A stretch of DNA of 64,000 nucleotides from Fennellomyces sp. T-0311 (lineage: Eukaryota > Mucoromycota > Mucoromycetes > Mucorales > Lichtheimiaceae): assembly GCA_025266875.1 (NCBI GenBank), contig JALLLT010000011.1, positions 124,001 through 188,000 on the forward strand, read 5' to 3'. A program made the position numbers and the translations under genes. Numbering within the stretch: position 1 is the first letter of the stretch; each line of letters starts with the position of its first letter. This document shows, one piece after another, positions 43,799 through 53,042 of this stretch. Below the pieces are notes generated by a model, which saw only the letters and a list, made by a program, of their open reading frames with translations, ran no database searches and was not told the DNA's origin.

Positions 43799-45843
43799 TT
43801 ACATATCTATCAATGCAGAAATTCTGCTATTACTATAAAGACATTGTAGTCCCTGAGGAGTAACGCTATCCAGGCCATACAATTCGATCGATCTTAAACT
43901 TGAAATGCCGTTGATATTTTCTAGTGCTTTGTCAGTCACGAATGGCAGGCCAGACAGAATAATATTGGTAACTGCAGATGGTCCATCGCGAAGTGTACTT
44001 GCAAACCTTTCAAAGGCACCTTGATTTTCGCATACGAGATCAGATAAATGGATATTCCTGAGTGATGGAATGACAGCAAGAAATTGGAACATTCCATCTG
44101 TGAGTTCAAATTGACAGTCTGATATGTCGATTGCTTGAATTGCTGGCGCGCCCGGGATCGAAAAGCCAGCCAACATTTCGATTAAACCGCCATAATTCAC
44201 ATCGTTAACAGCTTCAATTGCTAACTTCCGCAAGTTTCTCAGGCGGAGTATTGACCGAAACGTTTCCTGGTCAATAGAACAATCCGCAAACATCAATTCC
44301 ATCAGGTTCGGGCAATGTAAGAGCAATCTAGAAACCAATGGACCATAACGCCGGTGATATGCAAGCGAAAGTGTCTTCAAGTTACAGTATGTAGTAGTTG
44401 CAATCGGGTTCCATTGGAGCAATATATCCTCCGCATTGATGGTTGTGTCCAATGGTAAACCAAGCACTATGTTTTCCACCATAGGTGCACAGTCCAGTAA
44501 CAGACCTGTAGGTTGCACTGCACTTTGGGAAGTATATTGCAGCATGGAAAGGTACCGTATTCCATTTCTAGATCCCGATGCGACAATTTCCTTCTCTCGG
44601 TTTTGAGCCGGTGGCGGTAGATTGAACCCTAATGCTCTCAGATCAGGACATAGCCTACGCGCAAGCCCTATAGCGTCCGAATCACACTGTTTTATCATCA
44701 GATACCGTAGCCTTGGACAACAGCGAAGGATCAATTCCAGCTCCTTGAGGTCGATTTTGGAAAAATCCATGCTCAAATCGACCAACGAGTTGATAGGCTT
44801 CGTTGGCATGCTTCCTAAGGCCTCGGCAGTAGGTACGACATTGTATTGCGCACAGTGTAGCTTTGTGAGATTGCAGCAGGTCGATAAAATGACACCAAGT
44901 GGTAATGGTGGGCTGGTTCGATCCATCGAAATGCTGAGATCCGTTAAAGTATCTTTCACATGCCATAAGGTTATCATCCATCGCCCATAGTTATATAATT
45001 GACATGCTAGATTACTTTTGACATAAGCCGTTCAATAATGCTATAGTACTACTACAGCGACTTACATGAGAAATTTAATTTTTTCAACTTCTTGTAGTTA
45101 CCGTTCATCATTTGCAAGAGAAGGTTGTCACATTCGGCATTATTGAAGCGATAGATTTCGAGATTTTCGATATGTCGGCTTATCGAAAAAAGGTCGGTGA
45201 TGCATGACACGCTCCATAGCCGGTGCATGGACAAAGAGACATTGGCCCATGCCTTGCTGTAAGATGCTATTCGATCATGCCAAGCTCTGGAAACATGGAG
45301 AGTCTGTAACAGGGAGATCGTTGGAAGGTAATCCAAAACGTGACACACCAAATCATATGGTAATCTTGAAATAAAATCGATTCGACGGTTTGCCTTTGTT
45401 TTGGCGTCGACGTAACGTTGGTGTAGAATATCTTGATCACCCTTGGGCACCGTTTTAAGTCCTTGTTCATAAATTCTTGTGGCCTTCTTGTACTGGCTTT
45501 GTAACGAGTACAGTTTTCCCGCTATCAAATAACCTGCCGCTTTGAATGGTGCATAACTGATCAGTTGGTTCGCGTCTTTCAATCCCTTGTCGTACTGTTT
45601 TGCCTTGCCGTATGCCACGGCGCGAAGATTCAGTAGCGCAAGCATGCTTTCAAACATGTCGGTCATCCCGCTTGTTGCTATCGTAATGGCATTTTGGTAG
45701 TCGAGACATTCGAGTTGCTGAACACATGCGTCGAATGCTGTTCTCCCGGCATTGGTTGGTGGGTAACAACCGTCATGAGTCGAGGTTGTTGCTAAGCGTT
45801 TAGGTTGCTCGGGTAACGGCTGGTCAGGTTTCCGTTTCGGCAT
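43799..45843 (-). CDS. TPR-F-box-LRR protein, Pof3/Dia2-like, copy A
   Basis: Two exons, 45843-45066 and 45006-43799 (661 aa). Residues about 35-150 form TPR-like helical pairs (KAKQYDKGLKDANQLISYAP; YKKATRIYEQGLKTVP). An F-box follows at about 155-200 (IDFISRLPYDLVCHVLDYLP, then LHVSRAWHDRIA). The rest is Leu-rich repeats (CPRLRYLMIKQCD; CPNLMELMFADCS; LRNLRKLAIEAVN). TPR plus F-box plus LRR is the layout of S. pombe Pof3 and S. cerevisiae Dia2, SCF receptors acting at replication forks and in transcription control. Orthology is not proven, since early-diverging fungi have expanded this architecture. The start MPKRK is shared with copy B; an upstream in-frame TTG was ignored. Copy B lies 90 bp further on the same strand. 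Confidence 0.85.
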
Positions 45844-45933
45844 AGGTTGGGCTTGAAACAAAGAAACTTTCTTTTGCAACGGGGAATTATTTTTTGTACA
45901 GTAAAAATAAGTACATGAAGCAACGGGGTGGTT

Positions 45934-48007
45934 TTAAAGAGATATCAAAGGCTTATCTATTTGTAAACTAATATTGCTGTTCGCCTCGAGGTATCCAATT
46001 CCTTTCGACGTAACATTCCTTAGACCTCGTAACTGGACTTTTCGCAAACTTTCAATCGAAGCAATTTGCTCAAGTACTGTGTCGGTAGCATACTCAGTAT
46101 CTCGGATAACAATAGAATACAGGGTCGATGCATGTTCACGCAGCATGGTGGCAAATCTGTCGAACCAAACCGTATTCAGAAACAGAGGCATGGTGAGATG
46201 GAGATTTTCGAGCATAGGAATGGTTGCAATGGCTTGGTAGACGCCGAATGGCATGGTGAACAAGCAACTGTCTATCCGAATTGTTCGTAGACTTGGACGC
46301 GTAGTGAATACATGGAACATGGCAAGGATACCACCTTCATCCACATCCGTCAATAGACGTAATTCCAAGGAATTCAAATGCTCCAAGCCAGATATTTGGT
46401 CAAAGACTGGCGCATCGATGAACTGGCAAATCTCCAGTATGAGTGCCTCCAGATTAGCACATCCTGCGAGCATTCCAGGGATAATATCGCTATAAACTTC
46501 ATCCAAACCTGATATCACAAGTCTGCACAAGTTGCTGAACGTAATTGCCGAGAGTGGATCCCATTGGTGGACTGTATTCATCAATGGCTCTGGTCTGCTG
46601 AAGTGCATTGACGTGGTCTCGATCACCTCAGCATTTTCTGAAATGAGCTGTATGATTTCTTCTGCCTCATCATCGGCGTCTACCGCTATGGAAAGGAATC
46701 GAATACCTCGAGGTGTATCTGTGCCATATACGTCTTCGTTTCGACCTGATGTGTGCTTGAGATGTGTATTAAAACCTAGTGTATGCAGATTGCGACAATG
46801 TCGTTTCACTGAGGCTGCTGCAGCAAGGCTACATTGTCCAATGGCAAGCGACCGTAGCGACGGACAGCAAGCAAGCGTCCGTTCCACCAGATCAGACTCC
46901 AGGTGGCGGAAGCTGAGTTCACAGTTCACCAAGGAGAGAAGAGGCGTCGTGGGAAGACTGCCGAATATTTGAGGAGTGGGAGTAGCTCTTTCCTGGCTGC
47001 AGTGGAGATGCGTAAGATTGGAGCATGTCGAGAGAATAACGCCAAGTGGAAACGCTGAGGTGGCTTTTGGCATGAAGAAATTCAAAGTCTTCAGCGTCTC
47101 TTTTGATTGCCATAGTGCAATGAGACCGCGACCAAAGTTATCTAGCGTGGATTCTGCGAGACCAAACGCATCAGTAAATGCATGGTTAGCGGCAAAAGTG
47201 GAACATACGGATTATACTGAATGTTTCAAGCTTCCCGAACTCGCAAGTAATCATTTTGGCGAGCACCTTTTCTGCCTGTTCGTTATTGAGCTGGAGAAAT
47301 CCAAACTGTTCCGCATGTTCGGACACGTGCGATAGATGCTCCAGGGTTGAGTCCAATGTGCCCTTTAAACTGATTGTCGATATATGCACTTTTTTCCATG
47401 CATTGGCAATCGTTGCTATCCGTGAGCGCCATGTGCTTGATACGCTGAGTGTTTGCAGTAATGCTGTGCCATGGATATTGTTCATGATATGACACACAAC
47501 ATCGTACGGTAATTCAGCAATAAAATCTATCCGTACGTTCTGCATGGATTGTGCGTTGTAGTATTCCACTCGCACCCTTGCGCGCTCATGTGGTTTGCTG
47601 TGGGGAATAGATTTGAAAGCTTGCTCGTAGACGCGCATGGCAGCGTTGTATTGACTTCGTAAGGTATAAAGTGCTCCAGCGCGCAAGTAACCTGCTGCAG
47701 CTGAGGGCGCATATGCAATCATTTGATTGGCATCTTCTAGCCCTTTATCGATTTGCATAGAATTGCCGTATGTCATTGCTCGAACGTCCAATAATGCGAT
47801 CAATGTTCGATGTACATCTTGAATGGCAGAGGATGCTGTATCAAGGGCGTACTGAATATTTGACTGTCCAAGATTGCTGAAGCATTCGTCGTAGATTTGT
47901 GAGCCGACACTACTTGGAGTAGCGTATGCAGTGGGTAGGGTGGTCAGATCCGTTGCATGACGCTTAATGTTGTCAGGAGGTAAAGTGTCTGACTTTCGTT
48001 TGGACAT
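45934..48007 (-). CDS. TPR-F-box-LRR protein, Pof3/Dia2-like, copy B
   Basis: Two exons, 48007-47209 and 47153-45934 (672 aa), with the single intron at the same place as in copy A. The layout is identical: TPR-like helices (IDKGLEDANQMIAYAPSAAA; YNAAMRVYEQAFKSIP), an F-box (IDFIAELPYDVVCHIMNNIH; VSSTWRSRIATIA), then Leu-rich repeats (CPSLRSLAIGQCS; CANLEALILEICQ). The exon junction LDNFGRGLIALW aligns with LYNYGRWMITLW of copy A and fixes the acceptor at 47154. MSKRK at 48007 matches the copy A start; an ATG 11 codons upstream (48040) is also possible. The copies have diverged over most of their length, so the tandem duplication is old. Confidence 0.84.
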
Positions 48008-48065
48008 AAGTGTAGATGAAGGAGGACAGCTAAATTGCATGAAAAAGCACCTTTTTATTCGAAAT

Positions 48066-48333
48066 TTAATCTATCTTCTTCTCAGGGAAATGGCCAGCTC
48101 GCAGGTTCTCCTCAGTAACATCCAGCTCTTTGCCAGTTCGCTCCTTGTGAATGTGCGATGCACGTTTCGCATCGTCAAGCGCTGTTTCGGTTTCATTGAT
48201 ATGGTATTGAGCGTCGTCAAGGAGATCCTTCTCCTGTTTCTACTTGCATCACTTGAGCAACTTGTGTATCCATGCACTTTCAGTTTACCTTTTGCTCTTC
48301 TGGGTTGTGCTTCGCTTGATATTTGGATGACAT
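48066..48333 (-). CDS. Small spliced gene for a 70-aa charged helical protein
   Basis: Unrecognised but convincing. Exon 1 48333-48289 (MSSKYQAKHNPEEQK) and exon 2 48233-48066 (begins EKDLLDDAQYHINETETALD, ends GHFPEKKID), joined by a 55-bp GTAAAC...AACAG intron, the commonest intron size here. The intron contains stops in frame, so splicing is required. The protein is soluble, rich in Asp/Glu/Lys/His and probably helical, with no signal or membrane segment. A good TATA box (TATATAAAGG) lies 38-47 bp before the ATG, which suggests a strongly or inducibly expressed short gene. It sits between copy B and the acyltransferase, all on the minus strand. Confidence 0.65.
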
Positions 48334-48370
48334 TGCTGTATACGTACGAGACCGAGCATGGATCCATCCG

Positions 48371-48380
48371 CCTTTATATA
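48371..48380 (-). promoter_or_regulatory. TATA box of the 70-aa gene
   Basis: TATATAAAGG on the minus strand, 38-47 bp upstream of ATG 48333. Confidence 0.6.
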
Positions 48381-48453
48381 CCCTATCCCAGCAGACCCAT
48401 GCAAATGACGAAATGTATACGATATTATGGTGAAACATGCGAAAAAAAGTTTA

Positions 48454-49874
48454 CTATGCACTGCAGAGTATACTATACACCTTCCATGCTAAGATGCAAA
48501 GCGGTATATACGGAATCAGCATGAGATACAGCTTTCCAATGTCGCTCACGGGGTTCTGGAGACGGATAGGCAGTTCAACCACCTCTTGTCCCTCCTTTGC
48601 CGCAAAGCTGCCCTCCTGATAGAAATGCGCCATCATATTATCCTTCTCCGCCCATCGATCAAACATCCATTTCGAAAACGCATTATCATCATGCAACGGC
48701 ATATCGGGTATCCGGAACCTCCGGACGTATACATGGATTTGTCGAGGAAACCAGCCCTGGGAGAATATGCTGCGGATTGTGTACACTTTTTCGGGAATAT
48801 CGGTTGCTTTGACGCCAGAGTACCCGATAGTGAAGTCATACATCCATTCTGGATCATCACCCAGCGTTTCAAGGATCAACTTTAAGCCCGTGGAGCGCGG
48901 CAAGAGCGTAAACCGGTTATCGCTCTACAGGGTGTATGTGTCAGACCACTATTTTTTCTTCCCCCTTTTGATTGCATATATTCATCACCATATCATTCTT
49001 TTTAGCAAAATTCTTGGAGCGTTTGCGCGTATCTTCCGAGATGACTAAAATGCACCAGGAAAATCAGATGACCCTTTCATCCGCCGACCGGATATACTGA
49101 TTTACCTGTTCCTTCAGGAAAGAGTAGGAGCCACATGGGTATCTTGAACCGTTTCGAGCGCTCCAAGTTGTTCACAATCGTGTCCCTATCGAGCGCCAGC
49201 TTGCGCTTCAGGAAGATAAAGTCGAAAATTTGCATGCCCTATTTGGGTAAGGAGGGTAATGTTAGTGCTGTTGCCGATGTCTGAACTTTTTTGCTCCAAG
49301 GATGTACCCTAAGGGAAAAATAATTAACCTCCTCGCCCAGGCTCATATCTCATTTATACTTACAAACCAAATACAGGCAGATATACCAGCGAATGTTTCA
49401 GAATGATCTTGAGCGAGCCGTGCGCTTTGGCATGAAACGCAATGAGCCAAATATAAATCCAGTCAGCATAAATCTATATATAAAAAACGTGTTATAGGGT
49501 GACTTCACGCTAAAATAAGCTTCAAATGATTACCATACCTGGTGATTGGACGTGACGATAATTCGCTTTGGGAACGATAGCCCAGTAACACCACCTTGCT
49601 TGTCTCGCGTCACAATGTCAGTACCATCGCAGGAGCTGTCCATTGTCAGAATGAATGTCGAAGGTGCAAAGTACTGGAGGAGACCGACGAGCACATGCAC
49701 CCACTGGCGCATAAGGTAGGCGAGGTAGCCATAGAAGGCGGCTCTAGAGAAGGGCAGCAGGAAGAATGCGAAAAACTGCGAGGATACCACGGCACAGGTC
49801 TGAATAAACACCGTGCTGTTGGTGACGATTGCCGCCGCTAGGGTCCTTGGTGTCCATAGCGACGCTGTTGTCAT
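48454..49874 (-). CDS. Lysophospholipid acyltransferase, AGPAT family (Cst26/LCLAT1-like)
   Basis: ER membrane enzyme transferring acyl chains to lysophospholipids (PlsC fold). Exons: 49874-49539, 49473-49364, 49308 (one nucleotide, see findings), 49238-49106, 49044-48989, 48924-48454 (368 aa as drawn). Catalytic NHQIYADW is the NHX4D box and FPEGT is the acyl-acceptor motif. VYLPVFG...GMQIFDFIFLKRK and LLPRSTGLKLILE match the Cst26/YDR018C/LCLAT1 subgroup. An N-terminal hydrophobic helix and a C-terminal pair (IGKLYLMLIPYIPLCILAWK) anchor it. Exons 2 and 4 are out of phase if joined directly; they need one extra base or a 22-nt exon. ATG 49874 is chosen because it follows a pyrimidine-rich leader; the frame is open further upstream to 50234. 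Confidence 0.85.
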
Positions 49875-50251
49875 TGCGTAGTAGGTACAAAAAAGTGAGG
49901 GAAAGAGAAACCAGTAGAGAGAAAAGTATGGAAAAGGAATAAATACGAGAGCAACAAAGCTCGTCATCTGTATAATTGTATATGAATTGAAAGTGCCATG
50001 TGACCACCGAATGATCGCTGCACGTGAATCGGGCCAACTGGCTGCATTTCCACCGAACGGATGGGGATTCGGGAGTATGCCGACAAGAATGGGAAGTCGT
50101 GCCTGAGAGAGCGCCATGGATCGGGTTGGCGGTGGGTCGGGAACACAAGCTCTACTCTCAGACATTCTAGGCCCACCTTCACTGCGCATTGTTGGGGACC
50201 TGCAGTGAGAGGTCCCGTAACGCACGGGCACCATGGCTCAGATCGACAGCA
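49875..50251. other. Divergent upstream region of acyltransferase and small basic protein
   Basis: The acyltransferase frame stays open through here, but its composition (Pro/Ser/Arg-rich, no motif) looks non-coding. It is most likely promoter and leader sequence for both flanking genes. Confidence 0.5.
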
Positions 50252-50263
50252 TATATAAAAAGG
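50252..50263 (+). promoter_or_regulatory. TATA box of the 150-aa basic protein
   Basis: TATATAAAAAGG, about 107 bp before ATG 50370, followed by a CT/T-rich leader (cttgttctttttctttctttctg). Confidence 0.6.
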
Positions 50264-50369
50264 TCCAACTTTCCGGTTCGCGCTTTTGACTTACAGTTCC
50301 TCCCACACATATAAAAACTTGTTCTTTTTCTTTCTTTCTGTACCCCTGCCTTTCATTTCTTTCTCCACT

Positions 50370-50822
50370 ATGCTCCCTTTAACCAAAGAAAATCTCGAGA
50401 AACTAAACAATCTGCTCGCTGATCCATCATTCAACCATAATCAACACATTGAGAATACCAAGGCCAGGTCACTGTCAAGTCTTTCGCTGTCCGATGGAGA
50501 CGACTGCTGCTACTACTACGATGTATTGTACGACGAGCGACGGCCGCGCCATCAACCGCAACAACAACAACGCGCATCCACTTGGTCGGCTGGTACGGCC
50601 AAGAAGTTCCTTGCGCGCAAAGGATCACGATTGATTGCTCACAACAAAGACGAGCATGGCGGGTTCTGGACCAAAGTGTTCAGAAAAAGCAAAAGATCCA
50701 AGCAACAAGAGATTCCGCGCTTATCAGAAGCGACTCCAGTCTGGTACAGTCAATTCACACTCAATCCTCCGCCACCATCACCGGATCTAGTATCCACTTA
50801 TTCCACCTCGCCACGTTCCTAA
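50370..50822 (+). CDS. Hypothetical basic protein, 150 aa, single exon
   Basis: No family recognised. It begins LPLTKENLEKLNNLLADPSF, a likely helix. A Ser/Asp stretch, a Cys-Cys-Tyr cluster (DDCCYYYDVLYDE) and a poly-Gln run follow. The most structured-looking part is TAKKFLARKGSRLIAHNKDE, then HGGFWTKVFRKSKRSKQQE, which is strongly basic. The C-terminus is Pro/Ser-rich. Codon use and leader resemble neighbouring real genes, and a TATA box is well placed, so I take it as expressed. The poly-Gln run and low complexity suggest rapid evolution. A polyadenylation-type AATAAA lies at about 51094. Confidence 0.65.
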   Translation: MLPLTKENLEKLNNLLADPSFNHNQHIENTKARSLSSLSLSDGDDCCYYYDVLYDERRPRHQPQQQQRASTWSAGTAKKFLARKGSRLIAHNKDEHGGFWTKVFRKSKRSKQQEIPRLSEATPVWYSQFTLNPPPPSPDLVSTYSTSPRS

Positions 50823-51540
50823 AACCATTTATTCCTTATATCTTTTGTTCATGCTTTTTCCCCATTTATTTGTATATGTATATAACAAAAAAACGTATAC
50901 CCATTTTTGTACAGCTGGTTTTTGACGGCGACACAAAATGCAAGGAATGATTCCGATCCGATTCGCCGCTTCGTGCGGTCTTTTTTTTCGTTCGCGTGGA
51001 TACAGTCATCGTGGCGTAATAGGTTAATATCTCTGAACAATCAAGTTTCCTTGTGTTTCCCCGCGTTTTTATCACCGATCATGTTTCTATCCCAATAAAG
51101 TCTCAAGTTACTTATTACTTGTCTAAATTTGCCTTGAAAGTAAAAAGCTTCAACAATGAAAAAAACATGAAGCATCAATATCAATGTTTGCATCATTATT
51201 GACAACATCATGGATCCCTAATTAGCCATATTAGTGGGGCCTCTAGCCGGGCATGACGTATTTCGCTTCGATCGACAATTCTACACGACAGAAGCGGGGT
51301 CCGTTTTCGTCGCATCGACTTTAATGGAACACTCACCCATGTGCCTTCGTTTTCTCGATATCTTCGTTTTAATTGTAAAACAAAAAAAGTCATAGAGAAA
51401 GAGCCATACCAACGCGAATTTCAAACTGATTCAGATAAACAATAGGGCGATTAACTTGAAAAAAAAACCCACCAAACCAAATATCTTGTCATTGTTTCTT
51501 TAATTATGTAGCAGAAATAATACCCCTTGGTCCAGATCGC
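50823..51540. other. Intergenic, 3' UTR then AT-rich DNA
   Basis: No gene seen. Confidence 0.5.
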
Positions 51541-52360
51541 TTCAAGTGCTACGTAATTCGCGTAGCAAACTGTTTGGTTACACAGATGCCGCATGCAAAA
51601 AAACATTGATGGGCATGTGTCAATTGGTAAATGACTAACCTGAGAAGTCGGCCCTGGTGAGAATTGATGTCACGCCCATCTCAGAGGGAAACTCGTATCG
51701 CTTTTTCGAGATGTATGAATTAATTGTCACAAAAATCTTGGCATCTTCACACTCGGGTCGGGAAATCCTTATTGCAGCGAGCGCTCAATTTTTCTATAAA
51801 AATGAAGAGGGAACAATTGCGGATGGTAGTCCGGAGTATAAGAATTATATTACCGATGATTGGCAGGAGTGTCTTCGGTCTTTGAGCCCCCTCTTATACT
51901 CACACAGCTTTTGTTTACATTGTTACAGCGAAAATACTGAAATGCAGCTTGAATAGAACGTAAATAATAGTGTTTAGGATACTCTCATTCAAATAGAGCA
52001 AAGCAGTGAAGTCTCTCACCAATTTTACAAAAGAAAATTCAAGGTTCTCCATGAATGGTTAGATTATATCTCTGGGTTATAAGATGCAGCACAGAACGTC
52101 ATTGTTGTATACGATACGTCGCCAAAGCGATACTGTGAGCAATAGCGTCAGCGAAGATATCAACAGCGAAGACACCAGTGGAGGGACATACGATGTCAAC
52201 CAAGATACTACTGATGAACCCATGGATGGCGCATCCATTTTACGCACAAACGGGTTTTTAACTCTCATCGTCATTGTTCATCACAAGGCATCGCTTTTCC
52301 GGCTAGAATATTTTTTGGCAGTTGACAGAAATGCTTGGTCTGTGGCGAACTAAAGTTATT
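51541..52360 (+). pseudogene. Coding-like blocks left of the transposon, unresolved
   Basis: Several open blocks share this strand. 51657-51900 (SYRFFEMYELIVTKILASSH; GSPEYKNYITDDWQECLRSL) has a soluble, conserved-looking composition. About 52005-52080 encodes SHQFYKRKFKVLHEWLDYIS. 52084-52353 is Ser/Asp-rich. Candidate splice sites exist (acceptors near 51580, 51926 and 52003), but I could not join the blocks in one frame. It may be a decayed host gene or the remains of another mobile element interrupted by the Plavaka insertion. Function unknown. Confidence 0.3.
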
Positions 52361-52670
52361 TGCGTTCGGGCAAAGAAGAAAGCACACTAGCTTTTGTAAG
52401 AAGATGCGGACAAAGTCTTGTAAGTGACTAACTCGAAAACCAGAAAGTCACCAACAATAAAACCATTTGTCAAAGATCCAAAGAGTAAGTTGCTGCTTAT
52501 TATGGCATTTTTCTTGATTTTGACCAATTAACGCTGTTCAATAGGTATCGACCGAGGAATTTTGGCAATTTGATAACCTCCACAGAGCCCTAGGTAACGT
52601 GGACCACCGGCTTGTCCAGGTTTCAATATAGGAGAATTTACGTTTGCTTACATCCCAAATTGGCGAAAAT

Positions 52671-52800
52671 CTTGCTAGGCCTTACAAGGCTACATAGTTG
52701 CCATACAGAGCATTTTCGGCCTTTCAGTGTCTTGCTAGACCTTATATCGCTCCATAGTTGACATACAAGACATTTACAACCTTTCAGTGTCTTGCTACCT
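52671..52800. repeat. 60-bp subterminal tandem repeat (2.2 copies)
   Basis: Units at 52671-52730 and 52731-52790 both begin CTTGCTAG(G/A)CCTTA and end CCTTTCAGTGT (exactly 60 bp apart), with a third start at 52791. They lie just inside the left end of the transposon, where CACTA-type elements carry repeated transposase-binding sites. Confidence 0.8.
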
Positions 52801-53042
52801 TCAACATGTAGCTTACAGTGCATTGACCAACGCTTTAATATAAGCAGTAAATAATTTTTTGCATTTCATGCCTTTTGGTATCTTTTGATGCATTTGAAGC
52901 CTTTTTGGTCCAATATACACACACTGTATGTCATCACAGAGTGCAATAAATGGCTTCGTATAGATATCGTTCACTTTATGTATTAAAAGTTGCGGCTATG
53001 TATTGATAGAGCCATAATCACCGGACAAGCTATGTTTGTCAG

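Noticed and set aside
45844..45879. Upstream start for TPR-F-box-LRR copy A
   Set aside because: The codon is TTG, not ATG. MPKRK at 45843 matches the MSKRK start of copy B.
46532..46972. 146-codon plus-strand ORF inside TPR-F-box-LRR copy B
   Set aside because: Antisense shadow of conserved LRR sequence.
47967..48524. 185-codon plus-strand ORF with hydrophobic stretches
   Set aside because: Antisense to the end of copy B, to the 70-aa spliced gene and to the acyltransferase 3' exon; the minus-strand genes have introns, motifs and a TATA box.
49875..50234. N-terminal extension of the acyltransferase by 120 residues
   Set aside because: The extension is Pro/Arg/Ser-rich without family similarity, and a pyrimidine-rich leader directly precedes ATG 49874.
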